The notes under the pieces: generated by a model
The model's input: only the letters and a program-made list of their open reading frames with translations
What the model was told of the DNA's origin: nothing
Database searches by the model: none
Assembly: GCA_022448365.1 (NCBI GenBank)
Contig: JAKVCS010000005.1
Span: 124,001 to 188,000, forward strand
Reading direction: 5' to 3'
Length of the DNA stretch: 64,000 bases
Source: Saccharospirillaceae bacterium
GTDB lineage: Bacteria; Pseudomonadota; Gammaproteobacteria; Pseudomonadales; Oceanobacteraceae
Translations under genes and position numbers: made by a program
Shown here: in pieces, positions 27,599 to 36,702 of the stretch
Numbering within the stretch: the stretch's first letter is position 1
Layout: every line of letters starts with the position of its first letter

Positions 27599-27627
27599 TA
27601 AAAAGCCTGCATTATGCGGGCTTTTTG
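27599..27627. terminator. Bidirectional terminator between the permease gene and algR
   Basis: AAAAAGCC-TGC and GCG-GGCTTTTTG form the stem with loop ATTAT, between convergent genes. Confidence 0.85.
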
Positions 27628-27644
27628 CTGCATACCAGCCAACA

Positions 27645-28376
27645 TTAAAGCGCTTTCATCGCTTTGCGAACCGCAGGCAAATGGCGCCGGCTCACCGCAA
27701 TGCCCTCTGATAATCCTTTCAGGAATAACTGATGGCCGCCTTCATCCAACGTCTCGAGACGTTCAATACGTGCCAACGACACTAACGCACTGCGATGCAC
27801 ACGCAGAAAGTGTGCACCAAATTCCTCTTCAAGTTGTTTCAGCGAATCATCTATCAGGGTTTCACCCTGGGTGTGATGAACGTTGACGTACTTTTGGTCG
27901 GCGTAAAAATAAAAGACATCGGTTAACGGTATCAGCTGCATACCGGTGTGAGTGCGCGCACTGATATGGGTACGACAGCCGCCCCGGTCTTCCTGCTCCT
28001 CCGGGAGTTGATCCAGCCATTGAGCCGTGCGTTGTAACGCCCGTCTCAGATCATCCTTGGCAATCGGCTTCATTAAATAGTCGATGGCCTTTACCCGGAA
28101 CGCCTGCAATGCGTGCTCATCGTAAGCCGTACAAAATACCACCAGAGGAACCTGCTCAAACTGCTGTAATTCTTCAGCGACTTGTAATCCGGTTTTACCC
28201 GGCATCTGAATATCCAGTAGCACCAAATCACATTTATGCTGGCGCAACCAGGACAAGGCCGCTTCGCCGTCACCAGCTTCGGCAACCCATTCGAAATCGC
28301 TGTGTTCGAGCAATAATCGTTTCAGCCGTTCTCGCGCCAGTGGTTCGTCATCCACCAGCAATACACGATACCCCAT
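27645..28376 (-). CDS. algR: AlgR-type LytTR response regulator
   Basis: A 243-residue regulator: receiver with phospho-acceptor D55 (LVLLDIQMPG) and K103-type FRVKAIDYLMKPI, then a LytTR DNA-binding domain from about residue 140 (FLRVHRSALVSLARI). AlgR regulates alginate, twitching motility and virulence in Pseudomonas; targets here are unknown. Its ATG shares a base with the algZ stop (TAATG). The position next to argH matches Pseudomonas, but hemC is not downstream. Confidence 0.87.
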   Translation of the reverse strand: MGYRVLLVDDEPLARERLKRLLLEHSDFEWVAEAGDGEAALSWLRQHKCDLVLLDIQMPGKTGLQVAEELQQFEQVPLVVFCTAYDEHALQAFRVKAIDYLMKPIAKDDLRRALQRTAQWLDQLPEEQEDRGGCRTHISARTHTGMQLIPLTDVFYFYADQKYVNVHHTQGETLIDDSLKQLEEEFGAHFLRVHRSALVSLARIERLETLDEGGHQLFLKGLSEGIAVSRRHLPAVRKAMKAL

Positions 28377-29458
28377 TACTTAATCTCCCCATCTGGCTTT
28401 GCCTGCGGTAGATACAACTGCGCCATATAGTGCTGTCCTGAATCTTCAATTCGCAGCTCTGCTAACTGCGACTCGTCACTGATGGCCTCGAGACGTGCGC
28501 GAATATTCGCCTGCGCCATGTGATTCCCGTGATCGGTTACAACCGAAGAATCTTTTGAATTACGGATTTCTAACAACCAGCCAGCGGTTTTCTGAGTCAG
28601 AGTAATTGTGATAAAGCCGCCTGTAATCGAAGGCTGGATGCCATGGTAGACAGCGTTTTCCAGTAGCGGCTGCAGCAATAACTGCGGCACCTTTAATTCC
28701 GGTAGCTCCGGGGGCAATACAAAATTGACCGTCATACGATCGCCCAAACGTACCTGTTCAATATCGAGGTAGCGTCGCCCAAGCTCAATCTCCTGAGTAA
28801 TCGGCACCAGTTTATCGTCGGCTTTTAAAACAGCCCGAAACAACTGTGCCAGATCCACCAGCATACGCTCAGCTTTATCCGGATCGATAACAATTAATGA
28901 GGCAACAGTATTCAGAGTGTTAAAAAAGAAGTGCGGACGAATATTGGCCTGCAATGCAGCCAGGCGCGACTTCAGCTCTGCCTGGGTTTTCAAGCGCCAC
29001 TGACTTTGTACGTAAAAATAACGCAACGCCATCATTGCAAAAATAGCTGCAATCACCTGATTACGCAGCACCCACGGCCAATCAATACCGGGCCTGTCCA
29101 TAGGCCAGATGTATTCCCCCAGCAGACTTACCGATACGGTTACTGCCTGTGTAATCAACATCGCAACCGCCGAAGCGCTGACGACATGCAGACGTGACAT
29201 CAGTACCCGTAGCTGACAAAGGATCGCTACTGTTAACAACGCCACCCACTGTACAAACAGAGAGACAATCGCGAAGCGTTGCCAGGAAAAGCCGGGCAGT
29301 CCGGTCTCGATCAGGGTTAATGCCAAGACCAGCGCCTCACTGAGAATCAACAGAAACATCACCGCTCGGGTGTTACACAGGTCGGGCAGAAAAAACGCTT
29401 CTAGCAAGTCCTGCTGTTTTTCATGTTCGGCTTTTTTATCGTTATTGCTGAAAGCCAC
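28376..29458 (-). CDS. algZ: AlgZ/FimS-type LytS-family sensor kinase
   Basis: A 360-residue membrane kinase. Several N-terminal membrane segments (about 35-170) lead to a His_kinase domain with HFFFNTLNTVASLI, the unorthodox LytS/AlgZ motif, and a degenerate ATPase region (LLLQPLLENAVYHGIQP). The FFLPDLC motif near the N-terminus is shared with Pseudomonas FimS. The GTG at 29458 after GGGATCTCC is taken as the start; the upstream in-frame TTG is less likely. Divergent from argH. Confidence 0.83.
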   Translation of the reverse strand: MAFSNNDKKAEHEKQQDLLEAFFLPDLCNTRAVMFLLILSEALVLALTLIETGLPGFSWQRFAIVSLFVQWVALLTVAILCQLRVLMSRLHVVSASAVAMLITQAVTVSVSLLGEYIWPMDRPGIDWPWVLRNQVIAAIFAMMALRYFYVQSQWRLKTQAELKSRLAALQANIRPHFFFNTLNTVASLIVIDPDKAERMLVDLAQLFRAVLKADDKLVPITQEIELGRRYLDIEQVRLGDRMTVNFVLPPELPELKVPQLLLQPLLENAVYHGIQPSITGGFITITLTQKTAGWLLEIRNSKDSSVVTDHGNHMAQANIRARLEAISDESQLAELRIEDSGQHYMAQLYLPQAKPDGEIK

Positions 29459-29645
29459 GGAGATCCCTGATTTCTGGTTGGAATAACGGCTTAGTCTCCG
29501 ATGTGTCAGCAATTACCGCAAGGTATCTGTGACCAAATGGTGGTGAAACAGGGACAGAATGCGTAGTGGTTGGTTATAATCCGCCGCCATAACGCTGTCC
29601 GCCTGCCAAGAATGCAGGCGCCCGTCGAATAATTAGAGGTGTGAT

Positions 29646-31043
29646 ATGACTGATCAGAACCAAACCAACTCATCTTGGGGTGGCCGTTTTTCCGAACCAA
29701 CAGACGCCTTTGTTGCGCGTTATACCGCTTCGGTGAACTTCGATCAGCGTATGTACGCTCAGGACATTCAAGGCTCTGTGGCACACGCAAAAATGCTGTG
29801 CAAAGTGGGCGTACTGAACGAGCAGGAGCGTGACGATATCCTGCGTGGTCTCGAAGAAGTTCGCCAGGAAATCGAAAGCGGCAACTTCAACTGGTCGGTT
29901 GAGCTGGAAGATGTCCATATGAACATCGAAGCCGCTCTGACCGCTAAGATCGGCATTACCGGTAAAAAGTTACACACCGGCCGTTCTCGCAACGACCAGG
30001 TGGCAACCGATATTCGTCTGTACATGCGAGATGAAATTGATGTGATTGCTGCCGAGCTGACCCGTTTGCAACAAGGCCTGATTGAGCTGGCAGAGAAAGA
30101 AGCCGACACCATTATGCCGGGGTTCACTCACCTGCAAACCGCGCAGCCGGTAACTTTCGGTCACCACTTGCTGGCCTGGAACGAAATGCTGGAGCGTGAT
30201 TACGCACGCCTGATGGACTGCCGTAAGCGTATCAATATTCTGCCATTAGGCGCGGCGGCTCTGGCCGGTACCACGTATCCGATTGACCGCTTTTACACCG
30301 CTGAACTGCTGGGCTTTGATCGCCCGACAGAAAACAGCCTGGACTCCGTATCCGACCGTGACTTCGCCATCGAATTCACCAGCGCAGCGTCGCTGATTAT
30401 GATGCACATGTCGCGCTTCTCCGAAGAGCTGGTGCTGTGGGCTTCGGCTCAATTCCAGTTCATCGATCTGCCAGATCGTTTCTGCACCGGCTCATCCATC
30501 ATGCCGCAGAAGAAAAACCCGGATGTGCCTGAACTGGTTCGTGGTAAAACCGGTCGCGTGTATGGCCATATGATTTCTCTGCTGACGCTGATGAAGTCGC
30601 AGCCACTGGCGTACAACAAAGATAACCAGGAAGATAAAGAGCCGCTGTTCGATACCGTCGATACCCTGCGTGACTCCCTGCGTGCCTTCGCAGACATGGC
30701 GCCACACCTGCAGCCGAAGAAAGAATTCATGTACGAAGCTGCCAAGCGTGGTTTCTCCACCGCAACCGACCTGGCTGACTACGTTGTGCGCAAAGGTATT
30801 CCATTCCGTGATGCCCACGAGATTGTCGGTAAAGCCGTGGCTTATGGCATCGAGAGCAACAAAGACCTGAGCGATATGACACTGGCAGAGCTGCAACAGT
30901 TCTCCGATGAAATCACTGCGGATGTGTTCGATGTATTAACGCTGGAAGGTTCAGTAGCTGCTCGTGATCATATTGGTGGCACCGCACCGGATCAGGTGCG
31001 TGCGGCATCGGCTCGCGCGAAAGAAGCACTGGCTAAGCGTTAA
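29646..31043 (+). CDS. argH: Argininosuccinate lyase
   Basis: A 465-residue fumarase/aspartase-superfamily enzyme: argininosuccinate to arginine + fumarate, the last step of arginine synthesis. Signature [12 protein letters not shown] near residue 280 and [13 protein letters not shown] near 110 are intact. Full length for the family. It is preceded by a GAGGTG ribosome-binding site and has its own terminator, so it is monocistronic. Confidence 0.97.
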   Translation: MTDQNQTNSSWGGRFSEPTDAFVARYTASVNFDQRMYAQDIQGSVAHAKMLCKVGVLNEQERDDILRGLEEVRQEIESGNFNWSVELEDVHMNIEAALTAKIGITGKKLHTGRSRNDQVATDIRLYMRDEIDVIAAELTRLQQGLIELAEKEADTIMPGFTHLQTAQPVTFGHHLLAWNEMLERDYARLMDCRKRINILPLGAAALAGTTYPIDRFYTAELLGFDRPTENSLDSVSDRDFAIEFTSAASLIMMHMSRFSEELVLWASAQFQFIDLPDRFCTGSSIMPQKKNPDVPELVRGKTGRVYGHMISLLTLMKSQPLAYNKDNQEDKEPLFDTVDTLRDSLRAFADMAPHLQPKKEFMYEAAKRGFSTATDLADYVVRKGIPFRDAHEIVGKAVAYGIESNKDLSDMTLAELQQFSDEITADVFDVLTLEGSVAARDHIGGTAPDQVRAASARAKEALAKR

Positions 31044-31061
31044 GCACCCGCCCTCAAGAAC

Positions 31062-31102
31062 AAAAAGCCCGTTATGGAGTGATCTGTAACGGGCCTTTTT
31101 AT
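31062..31102 (+). terminator. argH terminator
   Basis: AAAAAGCCCGTTA (31062-31074) pairs with TAACGGGC (31087-31094), followed by CTTTTTATT. The flanking A-run may let it work for the convergent small gene too. Confidence 0.9.
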
Positions 31103-31134
31103 TGGGAGCTGATTCCGGTGTTCAGAACCAGGAA

Positions 31135-31422
31135 TTAGCTACCAGTCTTCAACGCTGCATCTCTGCGCTTAAACCAGCTTGCCACATTCACCACTGTCAC
31201 AAAGCGGAACACCAAAACCGCGTGGATAAAGCCAATAATGCCAGCCATGGCGTAATTACCAGCCGTCATCATATCCCACACCATGGCGGGTAAAACCAGA
31301 ATCGGAAACCAGGCAAAAAAACGGTAAAACACTTTCTCAAAGCGTGATATCGCCGGGTTTTTATCTTCAACCGGCGCTTCGGTCACCACCTTCTGCTGTA
31401 TCTTTTTACTCTTTTTCGCCAT
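31135..31422 (-). CDS. Small two-helix membrane protein, unknown
   Basis: A 95-residue protein with a Lys-rich N-terminus (MAKKSKKIQQK), two predicted membrane segments (about 35-50 and 55-78) and a basic C-terminus. No family recognised. It is preceded by a good GGGAGCAGG ribosome-binding site and converges on argH. Confidence 0.65.
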   Translation of the reverse strand: MAKKSKKIQQKVVTEAPVEDKNPAISRFEKVFYRFFAWFPILVLPAMVWDMMTAGNYAMAGIIGFIHAVLVFRFVTVVNVASWFKRRDAALKTGS

Positions 31423-31443
31423 TAACCTGCTCCCGTGTGAGCG

Positions 31444-31457
31444 GATGCCGCGGCATC
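31444..31457. promoter_or_regulatory. Perfect 14-bp palindrome, possible operator
   Basis: GATGCCGCGGCATC lies 22 bases upstream of the small membrane-protein start and 170 bases before the HDAC-like gene. No T-tract follows, so a regulator-binding site is more likely than a terminator. Confidence 0.35.
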
Positions 31458-31627
31458 TGCTGTGTTATTTTTTATTCAACGGACAGCAGACCACAGCCTG
31501 CAGGTCAGTCACACTGGTCTTTAGTCGAAGATGGGCAAGCCGCCGGAACCGGTGCAATGCCCGACAAGATGCAATTTTTGCCAATGAACCGCACAATAAC
31601 GACTTTGATACTCAACCGAGAGTTCAC

Positions 31628-32557
31628 GTGTTACCACTGGTTTATCATTCGAATTATTCCTGCCCGTTTCCGGAAAACCATCGCTTTGTGATGTCTAAAT
31701 TCCGCCGCCTGCACGCATATTGCGAACAGCAAGGATTAATCGGCAGCAGCAACCTGTTCCAGCCCGAATCCGTCAGCAAAGCAGTGATGAGCATTGCTCA
31801 TGACATGGATTATCTGCAGATGATCAGTGAGCAGAATGACGACACCGATCCGGTTAATAAAAAAGCCTGGCGACGGATTGGCTTGCCCTGGAGTCAGGGT
31901 TTGGTTGATCGGACTTTCACGGCGCCCAATGGCACCCTGTTAACGGCGCAGTTGGCGTTGCAGTATGGTATGGCCAGTCACTTGGCCGGAGGTACTCACC
32001 ATGCACATCGTAACTTTGGCTCTGGCTTTTGCCTGTTGAATGATCTGGCGTTTGCAGCGTTGTCCTTGCTGCACAATGGTGAGGCAAATAGGGTACTGAT
32101 TTTCGATCTCGATGTGCATCAGGGCGATGGCACCGCTGCAATTCTGGCCAATGAACCCAGAGCCTTTACCTGTTCGATTCATTGCGAGAAGAACTTTCCG
32201 TTCCGTAAATCCGCCAGCGATCTCGACATCGGCCTGGATAAACACCTCAAAGATGATGACTACCTCAATGTTGTTGAAAGCACATTGAGGCAGCTACTGG
32301 ACGAACTACAGCCGGATATTGTGCTGTACGACGCCGGAGCAGACGTCTGGATCGATGATGAGTTGGGTCATCTGGACATCAGCTGGGAAGGTGTGCAACA
32401 ACGTGATGAACTGGTACTCAGCGCCTGCCTGCAGCGCCATATCCCAGTAGCAACAGTGATTGGTGGCGGCTACGACCAAAATCATAATCGTCTGGCAATG
32501 CGCCACGCAATTGTTGTCGAGTCAGCATCGCATTTGTTTCAACAGTATCTGGACTGA
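31628..32557 (+). CDS. Histone deacetylase/AcuC/AphA family hydrolase
   Basis: A 309-residue class-II-like HDAC-family metal hydrolase. The catalytic His pair lies in GGTHHAHRNFGSGFC. Zinc ligands lie in DLDVHQGDGT, and the third Asp is in LYDAGADVW. These bacterial enzymes deacetylate small molecules (polyamines, acetylated metabolites) or proteins such as Acs. GTG 31628 preceded by GAGAG is the best start (VLPLVYHSNY); longer in-frame extensions do not resemble the family. Confidence 0.87.
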   Translation: MLPLVYHSNYSCPFPENHRFVMSKFRRLHAYCEQQGLIGSSNLFQPESVSKAVMSIAHDMDYLQMISEQNDDTDPVNKKAWRRIGLPWSQGLVDRTFTAPNGTLLTAQLALQYGMASHLAGGTHHAHRNFGSGFCLLNDLAFAALSLLHNGEANRVLIFDLDVHQGDGTAAILANEPRAFTCSIHCEKNFPFRKSASDLDIGLDKHLKDDDYLNVVESTLRQLLDELQPDIVLYDAGADVWIDDELGHLDISWEGVQQRDELVLSACLQRHIPVATVIGGGYDQNHNRLAMRHAIVVESASHLFQQYLD

Positions 32558-32618
32558 TGCAACAACCTGACTTTTTTACACATAAGTGCAAGGGTTAAGC
32601 AAAGACTGAGTCCGGTCG

Positions 32619-32647
32619 TTTACAGTACAATTGTACCGTTTTACTGT
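32619..32647 (+). promoter_or_regulatory. Promoter with a palindromic operator in the spacer
   Basis: TTTACA (32619-32624) and TACTGT (32642-32647) are 17 bases apart. The spacer contains the perfect 12-bp palindrome GTACAATTGTAC (32625-32636), well placed for a repressor. The regulator is unknown. Confidence 0.55.
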
Positions 32648-32689
32648 ATTCAACCATTGATCGACCAAACAATAATAAAGGTTAAAGCC

Positions 32690-33838
32690 GTGCAACTCTC
32701 TCGCCTTGCTCTTACCGTACTGATCCCCTCAATAATGGCTCTGACTGCGTGTTCGGACAACGACTCACCGACAAAGTCGGCTGCACAACCAGAAGAAACA
32801 CCCCCGCCTGTCAGTGATGACAACGGCGGCGACAACAACGGTGGAACAAATCCAGGTCAGGATATTGATGAAGGTTGCTTGTATGCTGCGGCAGATTATC
32901 AGGAGCCGGAAGCACTTCCGATCCAGGAATACCTGGATATCTCTCTCCAAAGCGATACTTACCGTATTCAACAGGGGCAAGAAATGACTTCTGCTGATTC
33001 CGACCTGACCGGCACCTGGCTATTGACCCACAATGTTCAGAAGAAAACTTCGACCCGGTATACACAAAAGATCATCACAGACCATCACCGTATGGTGTTT
33101 GTCATTCGTGAACGAAATGGAACACTGGAATACGGCCAGTGTACCGGGGCGCAAATTGACGCTAAAACGCTGGCACCCGATTTTATTCCCATGGAAGCAG
33201 ACTCCGTTGGCGATGAAGCTCGCTTACTGCTCAACCAGGCAGCCAGCTCTGTAAAAATGACGATAGATTCAAACACGTCTATGTCAGGTATCACCCTGAA
33301 TGGTATCGACGACAGTGATCCCCGAACCCGGGTAGAGTATTCGGGCCAATACAGCAAGGCGGTGAAGATTTCGGCATCGACCAATCCATTTGGAACTCTG
33401 TCCCTGAGTGCTTTTGAACTTGCCAGCGATCACAACAATGTTGGCGTTTACTGCACGGTGCTGACACACACTTACGCCAGTACCTCACAGTGTTTGACCC
33501 CGGAGATCAGTCGCCGAAGCGACGTCTTTCTCGCCACCCGCGGTGACGGCAATGTGCGCACAGATTTTGGATTCAGTGCAACCAGCGGCAGTTCAAGTGA
33601 GCTGCTTATTTTCGGCTACCAGCAAGACAACGGCAGTTTTTACAAGAATTTTATCGCTGAAAAACTCACTGGCCTGCCAAATCAGGGGTCACCTGCTTCC
33701 AGCATCAACCTTGCTGTATCGAAGTCACGCATCTCAGGCAACGCCGCAATTCAGGGACTGGTGGGACTGAAACAAGAAATTGCGGGCAGCGCTAATGTCA
33801 CTATGGATATTCAGGTACCGTTACAGATTCAGCCCTGA
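32690..33838 (+). CDS. Predicted lipoprotein, unknown function
   Basis: A 382-residue lipoprotein starting at GTG (VQLSRLALTV) after an AAAGG site. The lipobox is LTA-C21, followed by a Pro/Asp/Asn/Gly-rich linker to about residue 60. The mature part is mostly predicted beta with a few cysteines; no family recognised. It has a clear operator-bearing promoter. Its stop overlaps the convergent LysR gene by 10 bases. Confidence 0.72.
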   Translation: MQLSRLALTVLIPSIMALTACSDNDSPTKSAAQPEETPPPVSDDNGGDNNGGTNPGQDIDEGCLYAAADYQEPEALPIQEYLDISLQSDTYRIQQGQEMTSADSDLTGTWLLTHNVQKKTSTRYTQKIITDHHRMVFVIRERNGTLEYGQCTGAQIDAKTLAPDFIPMEADSVGDEARLLLNQAASSVKMTIDSNTSMSGITLNGIDDSDPRTRVEYSGQYSKAVKISASTNPFGTLSLSAFELASDHNNVGVYCTVLTHTYASTSQCLTPEISRRSDVFLATRGDGNVRTDFGFSATSGSSSELLIFGYQQDNGSFYKNFIAEKLTGLPNQGSPASSINLAVSKSRISGNAAIQGLVGLKQEIAGSANVTMDIQVPLQIQP

Positions 33839-34776
33839 TCATCGTTCATCACGCCAGGTAAGCAATCCAATATTTGTTGCTTTAACCACATTAAGGCCGG
33901 ATCTCTGCTGCCCTTGCGGTGCCAGTAAAGGTGCATTTCAACAGCTGATGTCTCTAATGGCAGCGGCGTTATGCGAATACCACCGGCCAGTTCCATCTGA
34001 CGCGCATAACTTAGCGGCAAGGTCACCAGTAAATCGGTTTCCTTGGCCACTTGCAGCGCCGCATAATAATTCTGACAGCGTAAGCTGATTTCTCGGTTCA
34101 GCCCTAGCCGGCTCAGTGCAAAATCCTCAACGCCAGGCCCCTCATTGCGACTGGATACCAAAATGTGACGCGCCTGTGCGTACTGTTCAATGTCCAGTTT
34201 CCGTTTCGTCAATTCATGATCTTGACGCATGGCAACCGCCAAACGCTCACAGCCCAGAGGCTGATGCTCAATGTCACTGTTCACGGGTAACAATACGTCA
34301 ACCGCAAAATCGATCTGACCGCGGCTGAGTTGATTAATCATATCCCGGCGCGGTACCCGCATACTGCGCAGCTGAATGTGCGGTGCAGTACGCTGCAGGT
34401 GAACCATCAATGGCGGCAGCGCGGTAAACTCCATGACGTCGCGGGCGGCCAGAGTAAATACCCGACTGGCTTCGGCTGGCTCAAATGCCAGTCCCTCAGC
34501 CAATGTTGACTCCAGATCCTGCAGCGCTGACCGAACCCGGTGCACGATGGCTTTTGATAACGGTGTTGGCGCCATTCCTTTACCCGCGCGCTCAAATAAG
34601 GGGTCATCAAAGCGTTCCCGCAGACGCGCTAGCGCATGACTCACCGCTGGCTGTGACAGATGCAGTTGCTGCGCCGCTTTGGTCAGATTACCTTCCCGGT
34701 AGATTGCGTCGAACACCACAAACAAATTGAGATCGACTCGGGATAAATTAATTTCCTGCATTATTCGCTGAACCAT
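33829..34776 (-). CDS. LysR-family transcription regulator
   Basis: A 315-residue LysR regulator: N-terminal winged helix (LTKAAQQLHLSQPAVSHALARLRERF) and C-terminal effector-binding domain. The start at 34776 (MVQRIMQEINLSRVDLNLF) or ATG 34761 (MQEINLSRV) is uncertain, since neither has a clear ribosome-binding site. It is divergent from the spondin-domain lipoprotein gene across about 130 bases and may control it. The 3' end overlaps the neighbouring lipoprotein gene tail to tail. Confidence 0.9.
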   Translation of the reverse strand: MVQRIMQEINLSRVDLNLFVVFDAIYREGNLTKAAQQLHLSQPAVSHALARLRERFDDPLFERAGKGMAPTPLSKAIVHRVRSALQDLESTLAEGLAFEPAEASRVFTLAARDVMEFTALPPLMVHLQRTAPHIQLRSMRVPRRDMINQLSRGQIDFAVDVLLPVNSDIEHQPLGCERLAVAMRQDHELTKRKLDIEQYAQARHILVSSRNEGPGVEDFALSRLGLNREISLRCQNYYAALQVAKETDLLVTLPLSYARQMELAGGIRITPLPLETSAVEMHLYWHRKGSRDPALMWLKQQILDCLPGVMNDDQG

Positions 34777-34906
34777 AAATTCATATGCGCAATAGGTTAT
34801 CAGTAATTCAAGCCACTGAGCAGAACGGTGAACCTTTATAAATCCGGAACTTTGCATCTCATCACGGTTCCAACACCGACACGACAAATACCGCTCAGGG
34901 GACATC

Positions 34907-35635
34907 ATGATGGAAAATAAAATACAAAAGACACTCGCTATATCCGCCTTCGCCTTCACACTGGCGGCTTGCGGCAGTGACAGCAACGATAGCTCAACAC
35001 CCAAAGTTGACCCAGGTAGTGGCACCGTTAGCTACACACTGACTTTTAAACAAAACTGGGATCAAACCACCTTTCCGACAAACTTCCCAAGCAATCCTCA
35101 TTTCTCACCGTTAGTGGGCGCTACCCATAACAGCCAGGCTGTTATCTGGCGCCCGGCTGGCCAAGGTGGGGCAGAGACGACGGCTGGTCTGGAAGTTGTT
35201 GCAGAAACCGGTTCAACAGCCACCTTGATCGCTGAACTGACTTCGGCCAAAGAAGCTGATGGCCATATTGATGCTATTTTCGCCCGCAGCGGTGGAGCAA
35301 TTTCACCAGGCACGCAAACCCAGACAATTAAGCTCAGTACTCAGTTTCCGCTGGTGTCAGCGGTCAGCATGATTGCTCCAAGCCCGGACTGGTTTGTGGG
35401 TATTCGTGACGTTAACCTTTACCCAAATGGCGAATGGCTGGATGAAGTCACCGTGGACCTTCGCCTTTATGATTCCGATACCGACCTCGGCCAAACCTTT
35501 ACCGCGGCGAATCAAGACGGCGGAGATCGCAATATCCAGCTGGTTACCACACAGGCTAACGAAACTGACTTTAACAACGGCGTTCACCGTACCAGCGGGG
35601 CTTTTGTTGGTCAGATGATTCTTAAGCGGCAATAA
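34907..35635 (+). CDS. Spondin-domain lipoprotein
   Basis: A 242-residue lipoprotein (lipobox LAA-C22, short Ser/Asp linker). Its mature part matches the spondin N domain: FSPLVGATHNSQAVIW early, then the signature APSPDWFVGIRDVNLY and a closing DSDTDLGQTF. The spondin fold is best known in animal extracellular matrix proteins but also occurs in marine bacteria, where the role is unknown. Ribosome-binding site AGGGGAC. Divergent from the LysR gene. Confidence 0.85.
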   Translation: MMENKIQKTLAISAFAFTLAACGSDSNDSSTPKVDPGSGTVSYTLTFKQNWDQTTFPTNFPSNPHFSPLVGATHNSQAVIWRPAGQGGAETTAGLEVVAETGSTATLIAELTSAKEADGHIDAIFARSGGAISPGTQTQTIKLSTQFPLVSAVSMIAPSPDWFVGIRDVNLYPNGEWLDEVTVDLRLYDSDTDLGQTFTAANQDGGDRNIQLVTTQANETDFNNGVHRTSGAFVGQMILKRQ

Positions 35636-35653
35636 ACAGAAACATTTGTCGCT

Positions 35654-35682
35654 TTGACCTGAGGTCATGATCTCCCTATATT
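35654..35682 (+). promoter_or_regulatory. Promoter with an overlapping dyad upstream of the crotonase gene
   Basis: TTGACC (35654-35659) and TATATT (35677-35682) are 17 bases apart. The palindrome TGACCTGAGGTCA (35655-35667) overlaps the -35, fitting a repressor operator. The regulator is not identified. Confidence 0.55.
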
Positions 35683-35729
35683 GACACTGTAAACATAACA
35701 ATAAGTGCATAGACAAGGAATCCGAGATC

Positions 35730-36599
35730 ATGACCCAATCTTCAGATAACAGCGACTTTGACTACAGTTGCTTTGCAATCGAAGTCAGCGACCAGATTGC
35801 CCATCTGCAATTCTGTCGGCCGACAGAGCTTAACTCCATGAACAAAGCCTTCTGGCTGGAACTGCCTCAAGCCATACGGGATATCGAAGCGAACTCAGAT
35901 GCTCGGGTCATCGTTATTTCTTCGTCCGGTAAACATTTCTCGGCGGGAATGGATCTGGGGGTATTTTCAGATTCCAAAGCCGTTCCGATGTCCGGTGATC
36001 CCGGCCGCATGGCTGAAAATCTGCGTCGGGTTGTGCTGCAATTACAGGACAGCCTGAGTTCGCTGGAAAAAGTCCGACTGCCAGTATTAACTGCGGTTCA
36101 GGGAGGGTGCATTGGCGGAGCTCTGGATCTGGTGTGTGCCTCCGATATGCGTTACTGCACTGCGGACAGTTACTTCAACATCAAAGAAACCGAAATTGGT
36201 ATGACCGCTGATGTCGGCACCCTGCAGCGCATGCCAAAACTGATGCCTGCCGGCATCGTTCGCGAACTGGCATACACCGGACGCAAGTTTCTGGCTGCTG
36301 AAGCCTTACAATTGGGTTTCGTTAACCAGGTGTTCGATACTCAGGAAGCGATGCTGGATGGTGTTATGACGATCGCCAAACAGATCGCTCAGAATTCACC
36401 GTTGGCCGTAACCGGCTGCAAAGAAATGCTGAATTACAGCCGTGATCACAGTGTTGAAGACAGCCTGAATTATATGGCGACCTGGCAAGCGGGGATGTTC
36501 CGCCCGAATGATCTGATGAAAAGCTTCCAGGCCAAAGCGACGAAACAAGCCGCCGTCTACGACGATCTGTTTCCACACAAAGACCTGTTCGAGCAATAA
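35730..36599 (+). CDS. Crotonase family, dienoyl-CoA isomerase-like
   Basis: A 289-residue enoyl-CoA hydratase/isomerase. The oxyanion-hole region is SSGKHFSAGMDLGVF and GGCIGGALDLVCASDMRYC. The segment ETEIGMTADVGTLQRMPK has the TADVGTLQR pattern of delta3,5-delta2,4-dienoyl-CoA isomerases, where the Asp and Glu are catalytic. Likely role: beta-oxidation of unsaturated fatty acids with odd-numbered double bonds. Monocistronic. Confidence 0.83.
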   Translation: MTQSSDNSDFDYSCFAIEVSDQIAHLQFCRPTELNSMNKAFWLELPQAIRDIEANSDARVIVISSSGKHFSAGMDLGVFSDSKAVPMSGDPGRMAENLRRVVLQLQDSLSSLEKVRLPVLTAVQGGCIGGALDLVCASDMRYCTADSYFNIKETEIGMTADVGTLQRMPKLMPAGIVRELAYTGRKFLAAEALQLGFVNQVFDTQEAMLDGVMTIAKQIAQNSPLAVTGCKEMLNYSRDHSVEDSLNYMATWQAGMFRPNDLMKSFQAKATKQAAVYDDLFPHKDLFEQ

Positions 36600-36702
36600 G
36601 TCAGGTAGCGAAGCTGCCAGTCGCTAAATCTCGTCTAAGCTAACAATATTCAACGCGGCCCGCCTTCCACTGCGGAGTAGCGTTTCATTTCTAGCAGGGA
36701 TT

